Source: Streptomyces sp. NBC_01454
GTDB taxonomy: Bacteria > Actinomycetota > Actinomycetes > Streptomycetales > Streptomycetaceae
Assembly: GCF_036227565.1 (NCBI RefSeq)
Contig: NZ_CP109460.1
Location: forward strand, 4,092,001 to 4,156,000
Direction: 5' to 3'
Length of the DNA: 64,000 nucleotides
Below are positions 7,704-18,391 of the stretch, piece after piece. Numbering within the stretch: the stretch's first letter is position 1; each line of letters begins with the position of its first letter. The notes under the pieces were generated by a model that was not told the origin of the DNA, did no database searches, and worked only from the letters and a program-made list of their open reading frames with translations. The translations under genes were made by a program, and so were the position numbers.

Positions 7704-8444
7704 GTGACTGCCACCGGAAACGACCAGGTATGCGACCGGTCCGCGCCGCCACTCAAGCCGCGTCGGGTGCGCAGAGCCGTCGCCTCCGTCGTCAGCGTCA
7801 TCGGTGAGCTGCTGATCACGGCCGGGCTGATCCTGGGGCTGTTCGTCGCCTATTCGCTGTGGTGGACCAACGTCCTCGCCGACCGCGCCGCGCACCAGCA
7901 GGGCGACCAGGTGCGCAAGCACTGGGCGAGCAGCGGTCCCAAGGGGCCGGGGGAGCTCGACACCAAGGACGGCATCGGCTTTCTGCACGTACCGGCGATG
8001 GACAACGGCGAGGTGCTGGTCAAGAAGGGCACCGACGCCGAGGTCCTCAACGAGGGCGTGGCCGGCTATTACACCAAGCCGGTCAAGTCGGGGCTGCCGA
8101 AGAACAAGAAGGGCAACTTCACCCTCGCCGCCCACCGCGACGGCCATGGCGCGAAGTTCCACAACATCGACAAGCTCAAGGACGGCGACCCGATCGTCTT
8201 CGAGACCAAGGACACCTGGTACGTCTACAAGGTCTTCGCGACACTGCCCGAGACCTCGAAGTTCAACGTGGACGTCCTCGACGAGGTCCCGAAGGAATCC
8301 GGCAAGCACAAGGCGGGCCGCTACATCACCCTCACGACCTGCACCCCGGTCTACACCTCGACCTACCGCTACATCGTCTGGGGCGAGCTGGTCCGCACCG
8401 AGAAGGTCAACGCGGACCGCACACCCCCGAAGGAGCTCGGCTAG
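7704..8444 (+). CDS. Class E sortase (third of three)
   Basis: A 246-residue sortase with a basic cytoplasmic N-terminus, one membrane helix (about residues 30-55) and the catalytic barrel. His is in FTLAAHRDGHG, Cys in YITLTTCTPVY and Arg in STYRYIVWG, so the enzyme looks active. The barrel is closely similar to that of the second sortase (TLTTCTP plus ending; NIDKLK versus YINKLT), which suggests local duplication. GTG 7704 is preceded by AGAGGGG. It is the last gene of the operon and runs into a strong bidirectional terminator. Likely substrates are LAXTG-type surface proteins encoded elsewhere. Confidence 0.87.
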   Translation: MTATGNDQVCDRSAPPLKPRRVRRAVASVVSVIGELLITAGLILGLFVAYSLWWTNVLADRAAHQQGDQVRKHWASSGPKGPGELDTKDGIGFLHVPAMDNGEVLVKKGTDAEVLNEGVAGYYTKPVKSGLPKNKKGNFTLAAHRDGHGAKFHNIDKLKDGDPIVFETKDTWYVYKVFATLPETSKFNVDVLDEVPKESGKHKAGRYITLTTCTPVYTSTYRYIVWGELVRTEKVNADRTPPKELG

Positions 8445-8484
8445 CCGCCAGGGGCCCCGCCGGCCCGGTGTGCGGACAACGGAA

Positions 8485-8516
8485 AGCCCCGGCACCCATT
8501 CCTGGGTGCCGGGGCT
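8485..8516. terminator. Bidirectional hairpin terminator
   Basis: A perfect 14-bp stem (AGCCCCGGCACCCA at 8485-8498, complement at 8503-8516) with a TTCC loop, followed by CCGTTTT. It lies between the converging sortase operon and PASTA-kinase operon. Confidence 0.85.
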
Positions 8517-8541
8517 CCGTTTTGCCTCGTCGTACGGGCCG

Positions 8542-10542
<2,001 letters not shown>

Positions 10543-10688
10543 AAGCTTCTCCAGCCCTCTCCGTCAGTCCCGACCGCACCGGTGTGTGGTCCGGCGGTGT
10601 GCTGTCCGGGCATACCGTACCCGGCACGCCCTACCGGACCGGGCCGGAGCCGCAACCTGATACGTGACCGGTATTGGCATGACCCGCG

Positions 10689-12158
10689 TCACTTCTGGCC
10701 TTCGAGTACTGCCTCCATCACGCGCTTTGCGATCGGAGCAGCGAGTTTGCCGCCGGCGATGTCGTCGCGGAGGGTGTCGGATCCCTCAATGACGACGGCG
10801 ACCGCGACGGGGGTGCCCTTGCCGGTCTTCGCGTAGGAAATGAACCAGGCGTAGGGGTTGTCCTTGTTGTTCTCGCCGTGCTGCGCGGTGCCGGTCTTTC
10901 CGCCGACGGTCACGCCGGGGATCTGAGCGGCGGTTCCCGTGCCGTTCTTGACGACGGTCTCCATGATGCTCTGGACCTTCTGGGCGTTCTCCGGGCTGAG
11001 CGGCCGGCTCATCTCCTGCGGCGTGTGCTGCTGGACCACATTGAGGTTCTGCGCGACCAGCTGGTCGACCATGTACGGCTTCATCAGCTTGCCGCCGTTG
11101 GCGACCGAAGAGGCGACCATGGCCATCTGCAGCGGCGTGGCGCGGTTGGAGGCCTGGCCGATGCCCGCCATGGCGTTCTGCGGCCGGTTGTCCTTGGGGA
11201 AGATCGACTCCGAGGCGCGGACCGGGGTGTTGATCCCCGGGTCGTTGAAGCCGAACTTCTCCGCCTCGGCCTTCATCTTCTTGTTGCCGAGGTCGGCGCT
11301 GATCTTGCCGAACACGGTGTTGCAGGACCAGCGCAGCGCCTCACGCAGGGTGGCGTCCTTGCACGGGATGTTGCCCTCGTTCTTCAGCTGCAGGCCCGAG
11401 GTGTCGGGGAGCGTGTAGGGCAGCGGGGAATCGGTCTTGGAGTCGACGTCGTGGTAGAGGCCGTTCTCCAGGGCCGCCGAGGCCGTGACGACCTTGAAGG
11501 TGGAGCCGGGCGGGTAGGTCTGGCGCAGCGCCCGGTTGAGCATCGGCTCGTCGGGGTCGTTCTTCTTCTGCAGCGCGTTGTACGCCTCGGCGTCCTTGTT
11601 GCTCATCCCGGCGAACGAGGACGGGTCGTACGACGGGGTGCTGGCCAGCGCCAGGATCGCGCCGGTCTCCGGGTTGATCGCGGCGACCGCGCCCTTCTGC
11701 TTGCCGAGCCCGTCGAAGGCGGCCTTCTGGGCCTTGGCGTTGAGCGTGGTCACCACGTCGCCGCCCTTCTGCTTGCCGCCGGTGAACATGTCGACCGTGC
11801 GGCTGAAGAAGAGGCGGTCGTCGGTGCCGGTGAGAATGCCGTCGTTCAGCTTCTCCAGCTGGTTGGCGTCGAAGGCCTGCGAGGCGTAGCCCGTGACCGG
11901 CGCCCACATCTTGCCGTTCTTGTACGTGCGCTTGTACTTGAAGTCGCCGCTGTCGGTGGTCGTGGACCCGGTGACGGCCTTGCCGTCCACGATGATGTTG
12001 CCGCGCGGGGTGCTGTAGCGCTCGATGGCGACCCGGCGGTTGTGCGGGTCGTTCTTGAGCTCGTCACCCTGGACGAACTGCACCCAGTTGACGCGTACCA
12101 GCAGGGCGAGGACGAGCAGGCCGCAGAAGATCGCGACCCGGCGCAGGGGCTTGTTCAC
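10689..12158 (-). CDS. pbpA: Class B penicillin-binding protein (PbpA type transpeptidase)
   Basis: A 489-residue monofunctional transpeptidase that cross-links peptidoglycan outside the membrane. A short cytoplasmic tail and one signal anchor (about residues 7-27) precede a dimerisation region and the penicillin-binding domain. All three active-site motifs are present: STFK (S219-K222), SCN (S278-N280) and KTG (K421-G423). The GTG start at 12158 overlaps the upstream ftsW/rodA stop as GTGA, so the two are translationally coupled. That pairing is expected for a SEDS glycosyltransferase with its cognate transpeptidase. A role in polar growth or sporulation septation cannot be told apart from sequence. 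Confidence 0.92.
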   Translation of the reverse strand: MNKPLRRVAIFCGLLVLALLVRVNWVQFVQGDELKNDPHNRRVAIERYSTPRGNIIVDGKAVTGSTTTDSGDFKYKRTYKNGKMWAPVTGYASQAFDANQLEKLNDGILTGTDDRLFFSRTVDMFTGGKQKGGDVVTTLNAKAQKAAFDGLGKQKGAVAAINPETGAILALASTPSYDPSSFAGMSNKDAEAYNALQKKNDPDEPMLNRALRQTYPPGSTFKVVTASAALENGLYHDVDSKTDSPLPYTLPDTSGLQLKNEGNIPCKDATLREALRWSCNTVFGKISADLGNKKMKAEAEKFGFNDPGINTPVRASESIFPKDNRPQNAMAGIGQASNRATPLQMAMVASSVANGGKLMKPYMVDQLVAQNLNVVQQHTPQEMSRPLSPENAQKVQSIMETVVKNGTGTAAQIPGVTVGGKTGTAQHGENNKDNPYAWFISYAKTGKGTPVAVAVVIEGSDTLRDDIAGGKLAAPIAKRVMEAVLEGQK

Positions 12159-13540
12159 GGGCGGACCACCTGGGTCATCTCGGCGTCGGTGGACGGGGCG
12201 GGGGCCGGCGCCGGACGGCGCGCGGTGTCGCTGATCCGCAGCAGGATGGCGACGAGTGCCCAGTTGGCGATCACGGACGAGCCACCCTGGGCGAGGAACG
12301 GCATCGTCATACCCGTCAGCGGGATCAGGCCGGTCACACCGCCGGCGACGACGAAGACCTGCAGGGCGAAGGCGCCGGAAAGACCGATCGACAGCAGCTT
12401 GCCGAACGGGTCACGGGCGGCCAGCGCCGTGCGGATACCGCGCTCGATCAGCAGGCCGTAGAGCAGCAGGATGGCCATCAGGCCGGCCAGACCGACCTCC
12501 TCGCCGACCGTGGCGAGGATGTAGTCGCTCTTGGGCGCGATGCCCAGGATGAGGCGGGAGTAGCCCTGTCCCAGACCGGAGCCGAGGATGCCGCCGGACC
12601 CGAAGGAGTACATCGCCTGGGCGGTCTCGGTGACACCGCCGTTGGACAGCTCCAGCGGGTTGAGCCAGTTGTGCACACGCGTCTGGACGTGCGACTCGAA
12701 CGTCGCCACCGCGACCGCGCCGCCCGCGCTGAGCAGCAGACCGAACACGATCCAGCTGGTGCGCTCGGTGGCGACGTACAGCATCACGACGAACAGACCG
12801 AAGAAGAGCAGCGAGGTACCCAGGTCGGTCTCGAAGACCAGGATCATCAGGCTCAGCGCCCAGATGACGAGGATCGGGCCGAGGTCGCGGCCGCGCGGGA
12901 GGTAGAGCCCCATGAAGCGGCGGCTGGCCAGCGCCAGCGCGTCGCGCTTCACCATCAGATAGCCGGCGAAGAAGATCGCGATGATGATCTTCGCGAACTC
13001 ACCGGGCTGCAGCGAGCCGAGACCCGGAATCGTGATCCAGATCTTCGCGCCGTTGACCCCGGGGAAGAACACCGGCGCCACCAGCAGCACCAGCGCGACC
13101 ACCATCGAGATGTAGGTGTAGCGCTGCAGGACACGGTGGTCCTTGAGGAAGATCAGGATGGCCAGGAAGAGCGCGACGCCGAACGTCGACCACATCAGCT
13201 GGTTGGGCGCCATCGCCTTGCCCAGCGAGGGCTCCTGGTCCAGCCGCCAGATGAAGATCAGGCCCAGGCCGTTGAGCAGGGTGGCGATGGGCAGCATCAG
13301 CGGGTCGGCGTACGGCGCCCACTTGCGGACGACGAGATGCGCGACGCCCGCCAGCAGGCCGAGGCCCAGGCTGTAGCCGAGCACACCGGCCGGCACCGTG
13401 CCTTCCTTGGCCAGGCCGACGTTGATGTACGCGAACACCGGGATCAGCACCGCGAAGATGAGCATCGCCAATTCGGTGTTGCGGCGGCTCGGAGCTCCGA
13501 TGGTGCCGATAGTGGTGGTGTTGGTGGTACTGCTGCTCAT
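12155..13540 (-). CDS. FtsW/RodA/SpoVE family peptidoglycan glycosyltransferase
   Basis: A 461-residue polytopic membrane protein of the SEDS family, which polymerises lipid II into glycan strands. About twelve hydrophobic segments are visible. Family landmarks include PNQLMWSTFGVALF, the PGVNGAKIWITIPG and LQPGEFAKI block, and the late TGMTMPFLAQGGSS loop typical of FtsW/RodA. It precedes pbpA with a GTGA overlap and follows the PP2C gene by 23 nt. Streptomyces carries several SEDS paralogues. The location with pbpA and pknB suggests the RodA-like member of the actinobacterial kinase cluster, but FtsW versus RodA is not certain. Confidence 0.9.
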   Translation of the reverse strand: MSSSTTNTTTIGTIGAPSRRNTELAMLIFAVLIPVFAYINVGLAKEGTVPAGVLGYSLGLGLLAGVAHLVVRKWAPYADPLMLPIATLLNGLGLIFIWRLDQEPSLGKAMAPNQLMWSTFGVALFLAILIFLKDHRVLQRYTYISMVVALVLLVAPVFFPGVNGAKIWITIPGLGSLQPGEFAKIIIAIFFAGYLMVKRDALALASRRFMGLYLPRGRDLGPILVIWALSLMILVFETDLGTSLLFFGLFVVMLYVATERTSWIVFGLLLSAGGAVAVATFESHVQTRVHNWLNPLELSNGGVTETAQAMYSFGSGGILGSGLGQGYSRLILGIAPKSDYILATVGEEVGLAGLMAILLLYGLLIERGIRTALAARDPFGKLLSIGLSGAFALQVFVVAGGVTGLIPLTGMTMPFLAQGGSSVIANWALVAILLRISDTARRPAPAPAPSTDAEMTQVVRP

Positions 13541-13563
13541 GAGATCTACGGCCCCCTACGCCC

Positions 13564-15135
13564 TCACTGCTGGGTGCTGCAATTTTTTTCCAGCTTCAGC
13601 TGTTCCTCGGAGGGGGCCTGGCTGGGAGTGGCTGTGGGAGACGGGGACACGGGCGCGGCAAGCGTGCCTGCCGTGCTGGTGCCGCTGTTCTTGTCCGTCT
13701 TGTCGGTGGAGCCGGGCCGGGTGCTCGGGGCACCGGACTTGGACGGCGTGCCGGGCTTGGACGGCGTACCCGTCTGGCCCTTGCCGGGGTGCCGCGCGGC
13801 CTCGCGCTCGGCGGCCTCCCGCTGTTCCTTGCTGCGGCAGGCGTTGGCCTGCCGGCTCAGCTCGGTGACCTTTTCGCCGCCCTGGGTGCGGCTGTCGACC
13901 GCGATCGTCTCCTTGACCTGGTTGCGCTGGTACAGCGGCAGGTACTTGAGTTCGATCTCGGGGTGGTCCTGGTCCACGTCGTTGAGCTTTATCCACGCGA
14001 GGTCCTGGCTGATGCCCTGGTAGAGCGCGACGTGGTCGTCCTTGGTGCCGACGAAGTACTGGGTCTGCGTCCAGCGGTAGCCCGTGTAGAGCCCGCCGCC
14101 GACGACCGCCAGCGCCAGCGCGATCAACAGGGACCGCTTGATCCACCGTCCGCGCGGGCGGGGCTTGACGAAGTCCTCGTCCATGAACGCGCCGAACGAG
14201 CCCTGCGGCGGACCGCCGACCTCCGGATCACCGCTGCCCGGCGGCCCGAAGCCGCCCGGCGCGGGCGGCTGCCCGCCCGGCCGGCCGAGCTCGGCGGCCC
14301 GGGCGGCGGGCGTCTGCATCGTGCTCGGGTCGCTGAGCTGGTGCTGGTTCTCCGCGACGGCGCCGACGACGACCGGGGTGTCGTTGAGCTGCCCGGCCAT
14401 CGTGTCGTTGCCGTCCACGTCCAGGACGTCGGCGACGATGCAGGTGATGTTGTCGGGTCCGCCACCGCGCAGAGCGAGCTGGATCAGCTCCTGCACGGTC
14501 TCGTGCGGCCCGTGGTAGCTGGCGAGGGTCTCTTCCAGCGTCTGGTGGCTGACCACCCCGGACAGTCCGTCCGAGCAGATCAGATACCGGTCGCCGGCCC
14601 GCACCTCACGGATCGACAGATCGGGCTCGACATGATCGCCGCTGCCCAGCGCCCGCATCAGCAGTGACCGCTGCGGGTGGGTGGTGGCTTCCTCTTCGGT
14701 GATCCGGCCCTCGTCGACCAGCCGCTGCACCCAGGTGTGGTCCTGGGTGATCTGGGTCAGTCCGCCGTCGCGCAGCAGGTAGGCGCGCGAGTCGCCGACA
14801 TGGACCAGGCCGAGCCGCTGTCCGGTCCACAGCAGGGCGGTCAGGGTCGTGCCCATGCCCTCCAGCTGGGGGTCCTCCTCGACCATCACCCGCAGCTGGT
14901 CATTGGCGCGCTGTACCGACGTGCCCAGGGAGGTGAGGAGGTCGGAGCCGGGTACGTCGTCGTCGAGCTGGACGAGGGTGGAGATCACCTCGGAGGAGGC
15001 GACCTCACCGGCGGCCTGGCCGCCCATGCCGTCCGCGATGGCGAGCAACCGTGGCCCGGCATAGCCGGAGTCTTCGTTGCCCTCGCGGATCATGCCCTTG
15101 TGCGATCCGGCGGCGAAGCGCAGTGACAGACTCAT
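13564..15135 (-). CDS. pstP: PP2C-family Ser/Thr protein phosphatase, membrane anchored (PstP type)
   Basis: A 523-residue protein. Residues 1-240 form a PPM/PP2C domain with metal-binding motifs NEDS (N20-S23), DGMGG (D35-G39), SDGLS and GGPDNIT. A Pro/Gly-rich linker, one membrane helix (about 350-370) and an extracytoplasmic tail rich in Ser/Thr/Pro follow. PstP-type phosphatases reverse the action of PknB kinases. I start it at ATG 15135 (MSLSLRFAAGSHKG) with GAGG upstream; an extra 19 codons are open but lack a ribosome-binding site. It follows fhaB and precedes ftsW/rodA, so signalling and wall synthesis share one operon. Confidence 0.92.
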   Translation of the reverse strand: MSLSLRFAAGSHKGMIREGNEDSGYAGPRLLAIADGMGGQAAGEVASSEVISTLVQLDDDVPGSDLLTSLGTSVQRANDQLRVMVEEDPQLEGMGTTLTALLWTGQRLGLVHVGDSRAYLLRDGGLTQITQDHTWVQRLVDEGRITEEEATTHPQRSLLMRALGSGDHVEPDLSIREVRAGDRYLICSDGLSGVVSHQTLEETLASYHGPHETVQELIQLALRGGGPDNITCIVADVLDVDGNDTMAGQLNDTPVVVGAVAENQHQLSDPSTMQTPAARAAELGRPGGQPPAPGGFGPPGSGDPEVGGPPQGSFGAFMDEDFVKPRPRGRWIKRSLLIALALAVVGGGLYTGYRWTQTQYFVGTKDDHVALYQGISQDLAWIKLNDVDQDHPEIELKYLPLYQRNQVKETIAVDSRTQGGEKVTELSRQANACRSKEQREAAEREAARHPGKGQTGTPSKPGTPSKSGAPSTRPGSTDKTDKNSGTSTAGTLAAPVSPSPTATPSQAPSEEQLKLEKNCSTQQ

Positions 15136-15267
15136 GCGCACCTCACCCGTCGGCTCGGGGTACAGCCGGTCTCGTCGAGCCACACTGCCCACCCTCCGGT
15201 CGGGAGCACACCGTGGTCCGTCGAGTGGACCGCCGCGGCTCGCTCGCTCCGCTCGCTCATTGTCGTA

Positions 15268-15798
15268 CTACTTCCGCAGCTCGATGACGGTCTTGCCGAT
15301 GCGGATCGGGGCTCCCAGCGGAATCGGTGTCGGGGTCGTCAGTCGGGTCCGGTCCAGGTACGTGCCGTTGGTGGAACCGAGGTCCTCGACGATCCACTGG
15401 CCGTCACGGTCCGGGTAGATCCTGGCATGCCTGCTGGACGCGTAGTCGTCGTCCAGCACGATCGTGGAGTCGTGCGCACGGCCCAGGGAGATGGTCTGGC
15501 CTTGGAGGGCGACGGTGGTGCCGGTCAGTGAGCCCTCGGAGACCACCAGCTTGGTGGGGGCTCCTCGGCGCTGCCGGTTGTTGCCGCGGCCGCCTTCCTG
15601 GCGGCGCTGCTGCTGTGGTGGCGGTGCGGCCGCCTGTCGCTGCGTACGTGCTTCCTGTCCGCCGCGCCGCGCGGCACCGCGCTGTGTGACGCGCGTGCCG
15701 AACAGATCGCTGCGGATGACCTGAACGGCCACGATGACGAACAGCCACAGTACGGCGAGGAAACCCAACCGCATGACCGTGAGGGTCAGCTCTGACAT
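15268..15798 (-). CDS. fhaB: FHA domain protein, membrane anchored (FhaB/FipA type)
   Basis: A 176-residue protein with an N-terminal membrane helix (about residues 5-28), a Gln/Arg/Gly-rich linker and a C-terminal FHA domain (about 85-170). The FHA phosphothreonine-binding residues appear in ISLGRAHDSTIVL, SSRHARIY and LGSTNGTYLD. FHA domains read kinase output. In mycobacteria the equivalent protein (FipA/FhaB) links PknA/PknB signalling to division and wall synthesis. It starts 10 nt after the fhaA stop. The ATG at 15798 is used because the open frame beyond it is antisense-type extension without a ribosome-binding site. Confidence 0.9.
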   Translation of the reverse strand: MSELTLTVMRLGFLAVLWLFVIVAVQVIRSDLFGTRVTQRGAARRGGQEARTQRQAAAPPPQQQRRQEGGRGNNRQRRGAPTKLVVSEGSLTGTTVALQGQTISLGRAHDSTIVLDDDYASSRHARIYPDRDGQWIVEDLGSTNGTYLDRTRLTTPTPIPLGAPIRIGKTVIELRK

Positions 15799-15808
15799 TG
15801 CCCCCGCT

Positions 15809-16642
15809 TCACCCTTCGGCTTGCCGGTAAACGATGGTGGTACTGCCCACGACAATCCGCGAGCCGTCGCGGAGATTAGCGCGAGTGGTGTGCTGCCCGT
15901 CCACCACGATGCCGTTCGTGGAGCCCAGGTCCTGGACCATGGGGGGCGTTCCGACCCGGATCTCACAGTGACGCCGGGAGACACCCGGGTCGTCGATCCG
16001 TACGTCAGCGTCTGTGCTGCGGCCCAGCACGAGGGTAGGACGCGAGATCTGGTGGCGGGTGCCGTTGATCTCGATCCAGCGCCGGGTCTGTGCGTGGGGC
16101 TGCGGTCCTGCACCGGGCGGTGCCGTACGGGGTACGGGCTGTGCGCCGCCGGCAGGCGGGGACGAAGGCATGGGGGGCGGGCTCACGTGCCCGCCCCCGG
16201 GCTGGCTGCCGCGGGGCGCCGAGGCGGCGCGCTGGGCGGCCGCCGGGCCCGCGGGCTCCTGGGACGAGCTGGAGGCGAGCGTGCGGCTGCGGACGCGGTA
16301 CAGGCCGGTGTCGAGATCGTCGGCCTTCTCCAGATGGACCTTGATCGAGCCCATGAAGGTGTAGCGCTGCTGCTTGGCGTAGTCGCGGACCATGCTGGAG
16401 AGCTCGTCGCCGAGCTGCCCGCTGTAGGGGCTCAGCCGCTCGAAGTCAGGCGTGCTCAGCTCGACGATGAAGTCGTTGGGGACGACCGTGCGGTCGCGGT
16501 TCCAGATGGTGGCGTTGTTGTCGCACTCGCGCTGCAGGGCGCCGGCGATCTCAACGGGCTGCACCTCGGACTTGAACACCTTGGCGAAGGTGCCGTTGAC
16601 GAGACCTTCGAGCCGCTGCTCGAAACGCTTCAGTACTCCCAC
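15809..16642 (-). CDS. fhaA: FHA domain protein with N-terminal DUF3662 domain (FhaA type)
   Basis: A 277-residue soluble protein. The DUF3662 domain covers roughly residues 1-115 (VLKRFEQRLEGLVNGTFAKVFKS to KVHLEKADD). A Pro/Gly/Ser-rich linker and an FHA domain follow (about 185-275; LVLGRSTDADVRI, SRRHCEI, LGSTNGIVVDG). In mycobacteria FhaA binds the phosphorylated pseudokinase of MviN/MurJ and restrains peptidoglycan synthesis; the same logic is likely here but not shown. The GTG start at 16642 has a near-perfect AAGGAGGTG. It heads the leftward cluster that ends with the PASTA kinase. Confidence 0.92.
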   Translation of the reverse strand: MGVLKRFEQRLEGLVNGTFAKVFKSEVQPVEIAGALQRECDNNATIWNRDRTVVPNDFIVELSTPDFERLSPYSGQLGDELSSMVRDYAKQQRYTFMGSIKVHLEKADDLDTGLYRVRSRTLASSSSQEPAGPAAAQRAASAPRGSQPGGGHVSPPPMPSSPPAGGAQPVPRTAPPGAGPQPHAQTRRWIEINGTRHQISRPTLVLGRSTDADVRIDDPGVSRRHCEIRVGTPPMVQDLGSTNGIVVDGQHTTRANLRDGSRIVVGSTTIVYRQAEG

Positions 16643-17175
16643 GGGGCACCTCCTTCCTCAGTCTTCGTCGGGGTCGTCCTGATCGAGTCGTCCTGATACT
16701 GCTTACTGATCGTATCCACGCGTAGGGAAATCGGCTGGTTCCCCTTTCCCGCCTTGAGGACGAGTGTCGCCCCTCACAGGGTTGCCCGGTGCTTGTCTGC
16801 TCCTTGCCCACTGCTCGTGCACTGCGATCGTAGATGTGCCCCGTGGACAGTGTCCCGCAACCGCCGACCGGTCCGGCCGGGCGGGGGCCGGAGTCGGTCA
16901 TGGCACGGAGCCTGCCCTTCCGGCCGGCCCGGAGGCAGGCCGGTGCGCTTGCTCCGGTTGCGGCTACCGCGAGTGTGACCCCTCGGGGCAGTGCACGGCC
17001 AATGTCCGAGGCACGGCGGGGTGCCGCCCGGAGGTCTCCGCAGGGCGGGGACCGGGGGAAAGGCGTGTGAAGGCACCCCCGTCAGCGTGCTAATGTTCTG
17101 GATGTCGGCAGGCGCTCGCACAAGACCCGGACGAACAGCCCGGATCACGTGAGAGAATCAACCGGCAGCACCCAT
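16643..17175. promoter_or_regulatory. Intergenic region with promoters for fhaA (leftward) and tRNA-Leu (rightward)
   Basis: A 533-nt non-coding stretch. The right end holds a plausible tRNA promoter: -10 TAATGT at 17091-17096, with GTGAAG at 17067-17072 as -35 at 18-bp spacing. The left part must hold the fha-operon promoter, which I could not pin down. Several short open frames here have no ribosome-binding site or recognisable product. Confidence 0.35.
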
Positions 17176-17259
17176 GCGCGGGTGGCGGAATAGGCAGACG
17201 CGCTGGATTCAGGTTCCAGTGCCCGAAAGGGCGTGGGGGTTCAACTCCCCCCTCGCGCA
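17176..17259 (+). tRNA. tRNA-Leu (anticodon CAG)
   Basis: An 84-nt class II tRNA. The acceptor GCGCGGG (17176-17182) pairs with CTCGCGC (17252-17258) with one G-U. The anticodon stem CTGGA/TCCAG encloses TTCAGGT, giving anticodon CAG at 17210-17212. A long variable arm (GCCCGAAAGGGC) and the T-arm GGGGGTTCAACTCCCCC are present. The discriminator is A at 17259. CCA is not encoded (CA only), so it is added after transcription. Confidence 0.95.
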
Positions 17260-17265
17260 CAGATG

Positions 17266-17305
17266 AGACCCCCGGTCTCCGGAGAAATCCGGAGACCGGG
17301 GGTCT
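17266..17305 (+). terminator. Strong terminator after tRNA-Leu
   Basis: An 18-bp perfect stem (17266-17283 and 17288-17305) with a GAAA tetraloop follows the tRNA by six bases, then TTCGTTGTCTTT. This is one of the longest perfect hairpins in the window. Confidence 0.92.
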
Positions 17306-17614
17306 TTCGTTGTCTTTGTCACGTTGTTGCCTGTGTCACGCGTAGGGGAGGTGCGTGATGGGTGGCCGGGGGCGGGTGGGGCGGTGTGAGGCCTACGTCA
17401 CATATTTGATCTTGGGTGCGCGTGGACGCGGGCGAGGCAGCGGTTTCTGAGGCCGGGGCGCCCCCCGGGGCCGGGTGGCGTGGGTGAACCGGGCTTTCGG
17501 GTGCGGGAGTTGGGGTCTGCAGGCCTGCGGGCCTGGGTGAGCGACCGTGTCCGGCAGTGCTCACCCGGCCCCCGGTCCCGTCCCCGTTCGCTCTCCCCCG
17601 GGCGCCGGGCCGGC
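17306..17614. other. Intergenic region, no feature seen
   Basis: A 309-nt gap between the tRNA terminator and the end of azoR. I see no gene, repeat or hairpin that I would defend. Confidence 0.4.
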
Positions 17615-18265
17615 TCAGGCGGCGAGGCGCCCGGCGAGGGCCTTGGCCTTGGCCTGCGCGTCCTCGTGTGCCTTCTCGCGGGAGGTCTCGTACAGCGGCA
17701 CCAGCTCGGCCATCGCCGGGTTGTTGGGGGCCATGGTCAGCTCCGGGACGATGAAGTCGACGTCGAGGCCCAGCCCGCCGCTCAGCACGGCCTCCAGGTA
17801 GTTCTGCACGTACTCGAAGGGCTCACGGGGCGTGCCCGGGGCGTAGGAACCGCCGCGGCTGGCGACGACGGTGACCGGGGTGCCCTTGGCGGACGGCTGC
17901 TCGCCCGCCGTGCGGCCCATGAGGATCACCTGGTCGAGCCACGCCTTGAGGGTGGAGGGGATCGTGAAGTTGTACATCGGTGCGCCGATGACGATCGCGT
18001 CGGCCTGCTCCAGTTCCTCGGCGAGCTCGACGCGCAGCGCGAAGGCCGCCTGCTGCTCGGGGGAGTGGGTGGCCGGGTCGGAGAAGCCGGCCGAGGCGGC
18101 GACCGCGTCGAGGTGCGGCAGCGGGTCGGCGGCCAGATCGCGGTGGATGACGGTGCCGTCGGGGTGCTCGGCCTCCCAGGCCTTGCGGAAGGCCGCGGTG
18201 ACCGAGCGGGAGGCGGAGCCGCCCTCGGGGAAGACGGAGGAGTCGATGAGCAGAAGCGTGGCCAT
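17615..18265 (-). CDS. azoR: FMN-dependent NADH-azoreductase
   Basis: A 216-residue flavodoxin-fold oxidoreductase. It uses NAD(P)H and FMN for two-electron reduction of quinones and azo compounds in the cytoplasm, protecting against electrophile stress. Landmarks are the N-terminal DSSVFPEGGSASRS phosphate-binding loop, IGAPMYNFTIPSTLKAWLDQV (the MYNF flavin loop of AzoR) and the ASRGGSYAPGTPREP loop. Length matches AzoR (about 200). It is divergent from a small HxlR regulator that shares the 126-nt intergenic region, the same pairing as B. subtilis YodB and AzoR1. The ATG at 18265 has only a weak ribosome-binding site. Confidence 0.87.
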   Translation of the reverse strand: MATLLLIDSSVFPEGGSASRSVTAAFRKAWEAEHPDGTVIHRDLAADPLPHLDAVAASAGFSDPATHSPEQQAAFALRVELAEELEQADAIVIGAPMYNFTIPSTLKAWLDQVILMGRTAGEQPSAKGTPVTVVASRGGSYAPGTPREPFEYVQNYLEAVLSGGLGLDVDFIVPELTMAPNNPAMAELVPLYETSREKAHEDAQAKAKALAGRLAA

Positions 18266-18328
18266 GAGGATCGGTCCTTCGGTACGCGGCCGGGCGGTGC
18301 GCGACCACTGGTTGAATTCCGTACGTCA

Positions 18329-18338
18329 CTATTAATAG
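18329..18338. promoter_or_regulatory. AT-rich palindrome in the azoR-HxlR intergenic region
   Basis: CTATTAATAG is a perfect 10-bp palindrome, striking in such GC-rich DNA and placed midway between the divergent genes. It is a candidate HxlR operator and may overlap the azoR -10 region. Confidence 0.5.
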
Positions 18339-18379
18339 CACAGGAGCTTACTTTTCCGCAGTAGCAAACGAGAGAGCGG

Positions 18380-18385
18380 TACTCT
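18380..18385 (+). promoter_or_regulatory. -10 element of a leaderless transcript (HxlR gene)
   Basis: TACTCT ends six bases before the ATG at 18392, and no ribosome-binding site is present. This spacing predicts transcription starting at the start codon. Confidence 0.5.
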
Positions 18386-18391
18386 GGGCGT

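Noticed and set aside
17144..17153. ATCACGTGAG as a further degenerate parS
   Set aside because: Only the central CACGTGA is shared; the outer bases differ on both sides.
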